64,000 bases of DNA from Agapanthus africanus. Lineage: Eukaryota; Streptophyta; Magnoliopsida; Asparagales; Amaryllidaceae. The translations under genes and the position numbers were made by a program. Location of the stretch: NCBI GenBank assembly GCA_030015575.1, contig JASDDO010000024.1, forward strand, positions 217,206,996 through 217,270,995, in the 5' to 3' direction. This document shows positions 21,723-32,756 of the stretch, piece by piece (position 1 is the first letter of the stretch; the number at the start of each line of letters is the position of its first letter). A model generated the notes under the pieces. That model was not told the DNA's origin, made no database searches, and saw only the letters and a list, made by a program, of their open reading frames with translations.

Positions 21723-24609
21723 ATGGAAAATGAGAATGCTGTATTGATTTGTCATTATAACGACACCTTAAATATTAAAGCGAGTGGAAGGCCGAACTAT
21801 GTTGGTAGAAGAAGTAAAATGATAAGAGTTTATAAATCATGCTCATACAATAAGTTGAAGTGAAAGATTTATACAACCACGCGGATAAATCCGAGAGATT
21901 ATAAGATCGAATTGGTATGTAAAATTCCGATCACAAGTCAGGACTACACAAGCATTGAAGTAGGCGATGATAAGGATACAAGCATGATACTTAGCTTGTA
22001 TCTTGAAAATCCATCAATACAGATGTTGGTGGTGAAAATAGCTGTACAATCGCATCAAGAAGATGTACAATCGGCTCAAGAAGCAGTTCAATCACATCGA
22101 GCTTATGAACCACAGGGGGAATTTACACGAATGCTCAATACAGCTATGTGCAGTTCCGGAGAGCCGGACGTGGATGATGACACATTCAATTCCATGCAAG
22201 TTCCATTCTATAGCACGCATGTTGACACGGATATGTATAACCGTGATTGGAATTTATATGGTTAATCAACGTCAAATCCATACAATACGGATTTCACAAT
22301 GGGGATGGCTGGAGAGAATGGGTAATATACTATATTAAATAAAATTGACGATACTCTTTGTGTATCAAATCATGGTTAATTGATAATTGATATTTGTATC
22401 CTTATATGTCACGTGGGTCTTCATTTTTTGCACCGAAGTATATGCTAACACAAAGTTCAACGCAAGAGGAGTTTGGTGCTGCTGCATCTTTAGGATTTGG
22501 AACACCGGACGCGGGACCATCTTCCTCCCGTCATATTGAAGAAAGAGATGACCCCGAGAAAGAGAGAGATGGTGATGATGTAGATACCGATCGTGAAAGA
22601 GATGGCGGCATGCAAAAAGACAGTATGTAGTACGCAGACCAAGATGAAATGGATGATCAGTGGATGCATCATGTATATGCTAACAATGAATATATTGAGT
22701 TTAAAGAGCCACATCCTGATGAGACGATTAATGATGCTATGGTAGAAGCTTATGCTATTGAGGATATGATCATCGATGACACACGTTGGGCGACGCGAAT
22801 GGACAATAATGTCGGATTTCAATCCGGACAGATGTTTGCGATGAAGGAAAAATTAATTGAAGAAGTCAGTGTATGGTCCATTAAGAGGTATGTGTCATTC
22901 AAAACGGCCAACAGTACTAAAACAAAGTACATTGTGGTGTGTGATAACAATCCAGGTACGAGCCCTGGACAATACCCTTGGAAACTTCATGCAATAATAT
23001 CAAACCGTGGGCGCATTCGACACACTTCACAATAAAGAAATATAATATAGAGCATCGATTGCCGAAACACTCTAGGAGTTGTGAGTCACAAACATGACGC
23101 ATCAACATTTATATACTAGTGCATCTTGCATTTGCTGAAGAGGCGGCTTGATATGACATCGGCTGCCATCCAAGATCAAATGGAAGGGGCGTATAAAATT
23201 AATATTTCTTATTTCAAAGCATGGAAGGCGAAAAGAAAGGCTTTATACATGATATTTAGGGATTAGGAGAAATCATATCAAACTCTGCAGAAGTACCTCA
23301 AGGCAATCACAAAGAGCAATCCTGGCACATTCTACAAGATCACCTATGAAAACTTGACTTCAATAACAGTCCAGTTTACCGGCGTGTTCTGAGTATTTGG
23401 ACCATCAATTAAGCAATTTGAATACTGTCGTCCAGTTATGAGCATTGATGGCACACACACTTATATGGTAAATATAAAAGGACTTTGCTTGTTACTACTG
23501 GGGTGGATGCAGATGGAGGGTTGTATCCTTTAGCATTTGCGGTTATCGGTAGTGAAACTGAAGCAAACTGGGAATGGTTCTTCGCATGTATTCGTATGTA
23601 TATCCCCAGTATAATCCGTTGCCAAATTACATGGTTGTCTGATCGGATAAAGGGTCTTCCAAGGACACTAGCTCAAGGCTGGCGGACGCCCTATTATCAT
23701 TGCTACTGTTTGCGGCATATCAGAGCTAATTTCTCAACAAAAAAATCAAAGACGAATCTTTACAGCTTTTGTTGTATGAAACCGGCCATGCTTCGGATTC
23801 TCTAATTTGTGCGCAAAAAAATAACTCATATTAGATAATTAAATCCGGAGGAAGATACTTGGATTAACAAAAGTTTAGGGGGGTACGAAAATCGTTGGGT
23901 GTTGTGTATGGACGGCGGTGTAAGGTATTGTATTATGACTACGAATTGCTCCAAGAGCTTTAATGGTGTTTTTAAAGGAACTCGTGCATTACCGATACAT
24001 GTATTGATTGCTAGAACCTTCTACCGTCTTAACACATACTTCGTCACTCGTCGTGAAGCGAAGGCTAAATGGGACACATTGTTCACTCCAATAAATGAGA
24101 GTATATTGGCTAAATAAATGCGAATGCGAGACATTGTCAACTTCGTCGATTCTCTAAGTATCGTTGGGAAGTGGTAGATAAAGATGGAATTACGTATGAC
24201 TTCGATATAGATGATAATGGATGTCACTGTAGTTGTAATATACCTTTACTACAAATGCTTCCATCCAAACATGTGATAGCAGCTTGTTCACGAGGTTCAG
24301 AGGGATCAAACATATCATACGAGATCTTATGCCATGGAGAGTATTACACACAATACTATCGAGAGTCGTATGCCCATTTGTTTAACCCAGTTCCAGATCA
24401 ACGACACTGGGAGGAATATCGTGGGCCGTGTATATTCCTACCCAGCAATACGAGAAAGAAAGGCAGGCCTCCAAACTGTCGTATCAAGGGTATTATGTAT
24501 GAAGGGTGAGAAGGGGTGAAAGGACAGAACAGGTATAGCAATTGCAAATTCTATGGTCATAAAAAATCGCGATGTCCTAACTTTCCACATGAACTTCAAA
24601 ATCAACCGC
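21723..24609 (+). pseudogene. MuDR-type transposase, broken
   Basis: Recognisable parts in order: an N-terminal region (21723-22325, stop TGA in frame near 21860); an acidic linker (22394-22630); the MuDR DNA-binding-type domain (GQMFAMKEKLIEEVSVWSIKR and VVCDNNPGTSPGQYPWKL, about 22830-22990); the DDE core with SIDGTH (Asp at 23447), TTGVDADGGLYPLAFAV (23490 on) and WLSD (Asp at 23641); a SWIM-type zinc region (CHCSC...HVIAAC, about 24222-24283); and a zinc knuckle (about 24538-24575). Many stops and frame changes are present, including a 2-base change right after SIDGTH. A SWIM ligand reads Ser in LPSKH, and the first knuckle Cys reads Tyr. It cannot encode an active enzyme. Confidence 0.85.
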
Positions 24610-24822
24610 AATGATTTAGGAGCACCGTTATGTATTGTGTCGCTTGATATATCGTGTTCGGTGATATATTGTATCTTGTTGACCGTATTGTATTGCGTCG
24701 CCTGATGTATTGTATCATTTATCACCAGTTATGTATTGTATTCGTTCGATATATTGTATTTTATCTACAGTTACGTATTGCATTCATTAATATATAATTT
24801 GCACTTATCTTTGAATTATAGC
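24610..24822 (+). other. Spacer between MULE transposase and PMD gene
   Basis: AT-rich, about 210 bp, with degenerate repeats of TATTGTAT(T/C). It ends with the Copia target duplication ATAGC (24818-24822) and resumes at 35013 directly before the PMD start codon. Confidence 0.6.
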
Positions 24823-27073
24823 TGTTGGAGATAGTGCCCTCAGAGTCAATTATTGGATCACAGGCACGTAATTGCAATGATTGAGGGAGGACCTATCCCG
24901 GTAGGACAGTCTTACTCGAGATGATAGTATGCTATCTGGTTTATCTTTATCATCGTGTACTGCTTTAGGTGACCTGACATGTCGCTATTACACGTTGATA
25001 GAGCCCCTAGGATTCTTGCTTGACTGCCGACAGTATGATGGCGATCATATACGTGAGAGCTGGTGGTCTATAAGCACATCCTTAAAAGGTCCCTAGTCGT
25101 AGGAGTTTCGAGACAGGGCATCGATACTCCATTAGTAGACTAGTGTATACAGTCGAGACCCCGACGAGGGGCGGTGGCCGGTCTCACAAGCCACTGGTGT
25201 CAGTTGGTTCACCTAAGATGTATACAGGTGCTCATTGGGTTATGAGTACACCGGACAGGACTCGCCGGGAACCTGCTAGTTGGTCTTATACCAGACGTCA
25301 GATAGCAGTTCCCTGGTGACATGTGTACAGGTTAGTTCATCGACCTGAGGATCGTCATTTGTCTCGTGTGAGTTCCCACTGTGCTTTGATTACTACCCTA
25401 CCACGGCTCAAAGGAGTCGTGCAAACAGGTTTTAGTTGGGTACAGTCCCGAGCCACATGGAGGCAGTGAGCGGATCTTCAGGGGTTCGTCTCTCCCGGTA
25501 TTGGGGGTGAGGTCGCGCTGTGTCTAGGAGAGCCATTACGCAAAGCCCTCGGCCGAGGCAGGAGATTTACTGGTAGGTATTCCAGTAGTATCTCAGGGCG
25601 TTCTGGGCTACACTCCGACACGACTTGTACCGCTTTTGGGGGTCTGACTTTTACCAACCCCCTAGGCCCGCCATGCGATACTCATAGACGAACGGACCGG
25701 ACTGTACGGATATTGTCACTGACAGGCTCAGTAGGGTGTCGGGGTGAGCTTCCTCATCGACGTCCCTTTTGGTCAATAGCTGGTGGCCCGTCACGTATTG
25801 GCTTATACCTCTGACGTGCTAGTGGTTAAATCCACAGCCATAGTATTAACGAGTCTTTAGAGTCCACCACACTTACAGCTACTCAAGTTTCGGGCGAAAC
25901 GCTGTAGAGGCCGTATGGAGATATGGCAGGGTCCGATCAGATACGTGCGGTATTGCACGGATCAGGATCGGACAGTTTTGTACTAGTGGCCGTATAGTTA
26001 TATGGCAGAGTTCGATCAGATACGTGCGGTATTGCACGAATCAGGATCGAACGGTTTTTACTAGCCGGCTTTGGTTTAAGCCGGTCCTAGTTTAGTACAA
26101 TGTAGATTTTGTCTCATTGCATTTGTATCCGGTCGGAATACAGATGCGGGTGTGTATGCACAGTATGGGGTTTTCCTGTAATTTATTACGGGACCAGTTT
26201 TCTGGAGTTGCCAGTTTGCATTCCGTTCCGGCCGGTTTTCCTTTGTTCTTTCCCGGCCGGACTTTTCTGATGGAGGGGGTAATTTGCAGTTTTGCAAATT
26301 ACTTTTGGTGGAGGTTTTATTTGTAAGATGTTTTATTATGAAAGCATCTTTTGATACCTTTCTTATCATTTGCTTTTTGTTGATGAGAAAGGATTTGATT
26401 CTTGATTAGAAGTGATGTGAGATTGTTATCATGATGTTTAGGATATAGTCACCACTTGCTTTCTCCTACACTCACCTCCCTTCATGTTGATGCTATCATA
26501 TTCTTTCCTCCACTCTCTTGCTCTCACTTGATGAAATGGTTGAAGAAAAAGAAAAGAGAGAAGAAGAAAAAGAAAAGAGAGAAAGAAAATGAGAGGTTCA
26601 TCTTGAGAGTTTCATCCATGATCTCATTTTCTTGCTAGAAAAATGCAAGCACCATTTTTCTATTCTTGATTCCTCCATCACCATGGCAACAAACCCCAAA
26701 GAGACATACCCTCTACACTACACATTCTACAGCATATCTTGAGCATGTCGAGTTGCCGGCTTCATGCGCGAGTTGCCTCGGTATTGAGACGGGAGCCCGT
26801 AAAAGAAGAAGGCGATGTGGTGCCCTTTCCGGCAAGGAGGCGACGATGTGGAGACTATACTTTCCGTGGGAGATCGGGACGATGGAGATGAAGACCGGAG
26901 GACTCGGATCAGTCGGTATACTTCTCACCCTATCTCTAGTTAGCTAGCATTAGGTTAATGGTAAACGATCCGGGTTTTCATTGTCCGCGGTAGCGCCGGT
27001 TTCCGAGTAAAGAAAATTTTTATTCCGCATTTTGGCCTCGAGCAAGAGGCCGGGGCGCTGCCGTGGCGCAACA
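24823..27073 (+). repeat. 5' LTR of Copia element
   Basis: It matches 32757-35007 without indels. It includes two 78-bp tandem units at 25909-26064 and a purine-rich (AAGAGAGAAG)n stretch near 26545-26590. The frames inside it are repeated exactly in the other LTR and are not genes. Confidence 0.95.
25909..26064 (+). repeat. Two 78-bp tandem units in Copia LTR
   Basis: Each unit starts GGCCGTAT and contains GATCAGATACGTGCGGTATT followed by GCAC, with a small inverted repeat GTGC...GCAC. The same pair is at 33843-33998 in the other LTR. Such units often act as LTR enhancers; here that is inference. Confidence 0.75.
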
Positions 27074-27089
27074 TGGTATCAAAGCCACG
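27074..27089 (+). promoter_or_regulatory. Primer binding site of Copia element
   Basis: TGGTATCAAAGCC directly abuts the LTR and matches the initiator-Met tRNA site except for one base. Confidence 0.85.
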
Positions 27090-28498
27090 CCATTAACCTT
27101 CTCTAGCTTGTTCTAATGTGTTTTGCTTATCCGATCGACCGAAATTCCAAAAACCGTATTTTTCCTTCACATCAGTTTCTGTTGAAATTTTTTGAAGTCT
27201 AAAAATTTTTCTGGTGGTCTAAAAAAGATGTGCAGGGAGTTCTAAGAACTCTGGGAAAAAACGAGACAGTGAACCCTTACCTCGAGCGCGGAAGCGCCGC
27301 ACCACACCCCTTTCTGCCGCCCTTCCGCCGCAGGTTGGTGGGGTCACTGCTTCGAATTTCTCCAGTGGGCTTCTGGGCTATAATTAGGGGTTTTGGAATA
27401 TTAAAATTGGGCCCAGGTTTTCTGTGGTTGCTACAGTTTTTGTTTGGGGCCCACTTGTTAATTGTTTGATCAATCGGAATATTTTAAACACATTATTTCA
27501 CAGTATTTACATTATATCTGCGACCGTGAATGTCACTCGATCGGTAAATCTGGTCTAACTGCTATAGCCCGGTTGGACGGATTTGCGAACGTGACTTTCA
27601 CGTTGATGTTCTTTGTTTATGCTGTGATGTTGCGGATCGGTCGTGGGGGATAGCCTGGATGCAATGCTAGTACAGTTTTGTTGTATTATGTACATTTGAT
27701 ATTGCGGGGCGAGCGTCCGACATGTGGACTGTCGTCACTGCCTGTTTGTATTATTCTTTTGGGGCACGACCTGGTTGCGGTCGATGTACCCGGTGTATGT
27801 ATATTTTACTTTCTGTACTAGGATTACCCCGCGGAGGAGTGCACGGATAGCCGGGTTCTAGAGGGCTACGGGCCCGCATCTCATGGCATTGAGACGGAGG
27901 GGGCTTCACTCTAGGATTGGCGGGCTATTCGCCGCACTCGTAGGGGGTACAGGTTGACCCAGGAGGGGTGCCCAAGTTGCCGGATTCCGTGGAGTGCTGG
28001 GTGGTCCATTCACGGAGCTGAAGAGGGCTGCCTCGCTTCAGGTTTTGGCGGGTGACTTGCCGCGCCCGTAGGGGTCTAGGTTTTCATTGCACAGGCTATC
28101 CACACGACCAGGGGAACGTCGGGTTTCAGCAGCGGCTCTGTGAAACCCGGGGCTTCCAGATATCTGTATTGTTCTGTGATGCTGTACATTTCTGTGTTGT
28201 TGCTTTTTATCACGCCTTGAGCGGAATATAATATATTGGTATATATATTAGTAGATGTTGTATATGTTTTGCATCCGCGCTAGTCCAGTCCCCGCTCTGT
28301 CGTTAGTTAAGTAACCTAACGGGTGATGACGGGACCCAGTGGCGAATGCGGATGGCATATACGTACGTCAGTATATTTTCGTTCCTTGTGGTGTGATTAA
28401 TTGATGGGACTGCGTTGATTCGGATCAATGCAAGAAAAACAAACCTATTCTGATGTTGTTGGAACACTTTTCAAAAAGCTGTTATTGCAAGGACGTTC

Positions 28499-28735
28499 AC
28501 TTTTGTTTTGCATCGTGGTATTCATTTGGAATATCCTGCTCCTCAGTCGACGAGGCAAGGGCCGAGATCCCTTCACCGGGAGTGACCCCTTGGACAGAAG
28601 TTTGCGTCAGGGCAATAACTTCACTATAGCCGATTACTTTTGCTTTGCATCGTGGTATTCAGTTGGAATATCCTGCACCTCATTCTACGGGGAAAGAGCC
28701 GAGATCCCTTCACCGGGAGTGACCTCTTTAGTAAA
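28499..28735 (+). repeat. Direct duplication, offset about 139 bp
   Basis: GCATCGTGGTATTCA, GGAATATCCTGC and GAGATCCCTTCACCGGGAGT each occur twice in the same order. The second copy begins near 28637. Confidence 0.75.
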
Positions 28736-28878
28736 GGTTTTCGTCACTATATTTTATAAAAAGTTGTGCAGTTCCTTCAACGATATCAAGTTCATTACGT
28801 TAAAGGTTTTTCGCCAAAAACTAGACGTAGCCCTCCGTCATTTCTTACAAGTATTATTTAGTATTCGTGCTGCGTTTG

Positions 28879-29066
28879 TTGACTGTGTCAAGGCGTAGTG
28901 TGCGGTAGCTAAGTAGTGTTTGTTTGCAGCATATTAATGGGATTGGTTAGGACAGTCGTGCGGCCTTGTTGACTGTGTCAAGGGCTCGTACGGGTGGGTT
29001 TAATGCAATCCAGGATAATGACGGGTTGAACTTGACTAGGACTCTTTGATTTGTTGACTGTGTCAA
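28879..29066 (+). repeat. Three dispersed palindromic motifs TTGACTGTGTCAA
   Basis: Perfect 5-bp inverted repeats around TGT at 28879-28891, 28969-28981 and 29054-29066, each within TTGTTGACTGTGTCAAGG or a close form, spaced 90 and 85 bp. The flanks between copies are less alike, so the motif itself appears to be kept. Function unknown. Confidence 0.65.
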
Positions 29067-29499
29067 GGTCACTTGGGTCCTAGGGGTAAAACTTTCATCG
29101 GGAGTTTCAAAAGAACTGAAACTTGCCAGGCATGCGCATACCTTCTGGAGTGTGGTGACTTGAGTGGATTCCGTCAAGTTATCATGCAATGATAGTTGGA
29201 TCCCGATTCCCACTGATGAGTTAGTTTACTCCTCGGGTGACCCCGACTAATTCTTCTTTCAGGTTTGGAGGAGAATTTGAGGTACAGTGGGAGGTTTCCA
29301 GATTAGACAAAGTGATAACCATTCTGATCTAGGTTAGAGTGCACGCTGAGTGTTTCTTTTCTCTCTCTCTTTGGCAGCGACCATTGACCCGACCCTAGAC
29401 TTTGACTCAGTGACCAAGTTGACCGAACCTTCTTAACACTGGCTTTTGGATTGTCAAAGTTGCAGACCTTTTTGCCACTCCTACTTTTACCCTTTTCTC

Positions 29500-30200
29500 C
29501 AGGACACCCCGTATTGCTACGAACGTCCACTTCCATTGGACAAAACCATCGTATGGTTAGATACGAACTCGAAGGACTTCGAGGATGGTTTCCGGTTTTG
29601 GAGAAAACGGATAGGATTATTCAGTTGTCTTTTCTTTTCACCTTCTCTCATTGCGAGTACTCCTTGGTTTAGGAGATAGTACACCTATTACGCAAATTGG
29701 ATAGTCTTCTTCAAAACCTTAGGCTGGTGCCGAACGGTGGGGAACGAAGAAAACCAATTAGCATAACGATGGTGTGCAGAAGGTATTAAGATTAAGACAA
29801 AGCAAGGGATCAGTAGGAGGGCAAAGTAAATTGCGACTGATATTCACGACCAAACCAAGTATTTCTTCGCCAATCCTAAATCACCTTTGTATTTTTCCAG
29901 GACACTCCGTATCACTACGAAGATCCACAGTTTATTGGATACTCCATCGTATGGTTATATACGAACTCGAAAGGAACTTGTTCCAGTTCGGGGATGGATT
30001 CTGGTTCAGGAGAAATAGGAATAAAGTACATTCAGGTGTCTTTTATCTTCACCTTCTCTCACGTTGCGAGTGTTCCTAGGATTAGGGCAGTACACCCTTT
30101 ATGCTTGTTGGATAGTCTTCTTCCAAACCATAGGCTGGTGCCGAACGGTAGGGAAGGAAGAAAACCATTTGGCTTAAAGGGGTGTACAGAAGGTAATGAC
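29500..30200 (+). repeat. Direct duplication of about 350 bp
   Basis: Two diverged copies share CCAGGACA(C)CCGTAT, CGTATGGTTA, TACGAACTCGAA and AGGCTGGTGCCGAACGG in the same order, starting near 29500 and 29895. Confidence 0.75.
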
Positions 30201-30779
30201 TAAAGACATATGAAGGGATTTGGAGAGGTGGCAAAGAATTATACGGTTATAGTTATAAATCTGGATAATGGAAGAGGCATTACTAGGAATACCAGGAGAC
30301 CCCGACGAAACATTTCAATGTTTCAGTTTCACTGTGTACTGTTAATGGAAAACTGATTTCCCAGTTAAACACTTGCTCCAGGGTATGTATTTACCAGGTA
30401 TGATTCTCACATCTGTATGGTTTTACAGATGCTGAGTGGGAGTAAGTTATTGGGAATTGGGTGATCATCCTCATTATATCGGGATTCATTGTAATCGGTG
30501 ATATTTGAGGAGATCATCTGGGCTGTTTGCCGGTCGGCAAATTATTTGGTTTTGAATATCCGCGGTTATGCACCAATTTCAAATTGACATATCTGTACGT
30601 CTATTTTCATAGAGTGAGATATACTTTTTGATATTATGTCGATGACATTTACCTATATCAGTGGAAGGTTAGGTAAGGAGCATTAAACAGCGGTGTAATT
30701 CTTCTTAACCATAAGTACAGTTTTCAACCTACGACACACAGTGAAAGAGTTGTTAGACTCAGCGGACTTATACAGAGTA

Positions 30780-32660
30780 TTGTATGTTGTCCAGTGTCCA
30801 TTAGGACAAAGGGGTAGGTCCTCGTACTATATTCGGTTTACTTATGACTTCTCTAGTTCTTAGACATGTGTTTCGTGGAAACACAGGGTCTAAGTTTTGA
30901 GGAGTTATAGGTATTTGAATAGAGTAGAGAACCAGATATAGCAAGTATCAGGATTCTTCAAAGTGATCGAAGATGTAGATACTTGTGTATGGTATTCAGT
31001 TGATAGTAATGATAAAGAGAAATAGCTTCTCTTTCAGGTTACTCATAATTGGAAACATTCCTAAGTTGAGTAACGCTGATCGGCCTCCTTCCATTTAGTT
31101 GACATGCACTGGAGATAGCTGCATGATTTGAATCTGGTTCAATTAAATCAGTGCCTCTGTTTCTTGGATATAGAACAGTTCATATCTTGACATTGTTAAG
31201 ATACGGGGAGTTGTCCGGCTTATGCTTAAAACCAGACACTGGACAACTCAAGGCACGTTTCTGTAATGGCTGTTTGTGGGTTGACCCAGGCTATGACGAG
31301 GGTTGACTTTCTACCATCTGGCAGATCAATAGAAATATTGTTCTAGACTCGCCACAGTTTTATTAAAAATAGATTTTTCAAAAACAGTAGTGGGAGTATG
31401 GTAGAACTGGAAGTGATTCCAGAACCACAAACGATTACCGAAGATTTGATAAGGAACCTAAAGATTCAATCTGTTTTGACATTCCATTGGCCACTCTGCA
31501 GATACGGTGGGTAACTTCAGGCACCCGAGAGGTACTCCGGTAGACTCAAGGACGGTGACAGGGAAGTTCTTGTTTACCCATAATTACCATTGCTGTTGTT
31601 CCAGGCTGCGAGACCCGGCAGGAGGATGAGTATAGCGTCGTTCTAAACTAGCTTTGGAAGTGCACGTCTATATGACTCTGCCAGAGGGTTGTCGTAGTCA
31701 GTGGGAGCAGCGGAAGCATTGGTGGACATCAGGCTTATGTCTATTTATAGACTAAAGCAGATGTAGCGGAGATAGATCATCCATTTCTGATGTGACAGTC
31801 ATAGGTTTGACGTCATCAGAATAAGGGGTGGATCTGTTGAGAAGGTAGTAGGAAGTGATATTCCTATACTACGATCGGTTATACTTTGGTCGTCACACAG
31901 TGGTTTCTCCACAAGGGACTTGGATATTATATCAGACATACTGGTTACTAGATCTATGGTTTTAGATCTAGATTTGGGTGGTTTCCCAATCTGGGTACCT
32001 TGACAGCATTCTATGAGTATTTAGAATGGACGACTCCTGACACGGTAGTGCACCTGCAGTTGATGGAGTCACCCTCTCTAAAGGTGTCTTATAGACTAAA
32101 GAGGAGAGGGATACTCATGATTGGCAGATCACTTGCTTAGGCAATTGAGTCAATCATGAGATGTCAAGTACCACACCAGATGTTGTTCTTGCACTAGATG
32201 CAATAAGTTGATATTGATCCAATCCTGGAGAAACAGTCGGAAGCAGTCTTAGAACATAAGTGGTTGTTCTAGGGATATGATAACGACAGCCTCATTTGGG
32301 AGACAGTTATCATTCCAGGCTTCCAAGGTGACATGGACGACAAGGAGGTTGTCAGAGTTATAGTTTTCCTTCTGACGAGGGGCAGTATTTTGGACAGGTG
32401 GTCCAAAGCAATACTGAGGGTGGCCTGGCGCAGGATACTGATGAAGTTCAGTTGTCGATACAGTCTAAGAAGTTTGGATTTGGAGTTCATTTATGAGCTA
32501 GGTCCCATCAGACATCCAGACATTCTAAGACAGGTATTGCTCATTTCGGGAGATGGCTTTCTCCGCGAACTTGAGATATAGAGAGACATAGAAAGAAACG
32601 TCGCAGCGGATCCACTCACTGAGGCTATTCCTCGAACGCAATAGTTTCGCAAACGGGTTT
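30780..32660 (+). pseudogene. Ruined Copia pol (integrase, RT, RNase H remnants)
   Basis: With frame changes allowed, short blocks match Copia pol in the right order: integrase-like near 30815-30860 and VENQ...SDR near 30925-30990; RT-like blocks (a KARF-type stretch near 31250 and VYMTLPEG near 31665); and the RNase H region (TPDVVLALDAIS near 32175, GFQGDMDD near 32315) with the conserved end ADPLTEAIP near 32605. Stops and frame changes are dense, and no frame exceeds about 80 codons. The contrast with the near-identical LTRs is the notable point. Confidence 0.72.
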
Positions 32661-32756
32661 TGTGAGACTGACTAGTAGAGGAGTTGGGTGTTCGGTATCA
32701 CACGGGCTGTGAGTATGCGGCATCGCAATAATTAGCCTTGAGTGCAAGTGGGAGAT

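Larger units (their letters stand above)
27090..30780 (+). other. Copia leader and former gag region, no usable gene
   Basis: No gag frame or CCHC knuckle was recognised. The stretch is rich in internal duplications: about 120 bp repeated at 28490-28610 and 28628-28735, and about 300-350 bp repeated at 29500-29800 and 29890-30200. There are also three copies of the inverted repeat TTGAC-TGT-GTCAA. Frames up to 156 codons here overlap these repeats and show no known domain. Confidence 0.6.

Noticed and set aside
22394-24519. Several separate ORFs as independent genes
   Set aside because: They are pieces of one MuDR-type transposase split by stops and frame changes, in the expected domain order.
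26076-26369. 97-codon minus-strand ORF repeated exactly at 34010-34303
   Set aside because: It is repeated because both copies lie in the two near-identical LTRs; no coding evidence.
28428-28898. 156-codon ORF in the Copia interior
   Set aside because: It spans a direct duplication, has no domain and no gag features, and the region is otherwise full of stops.
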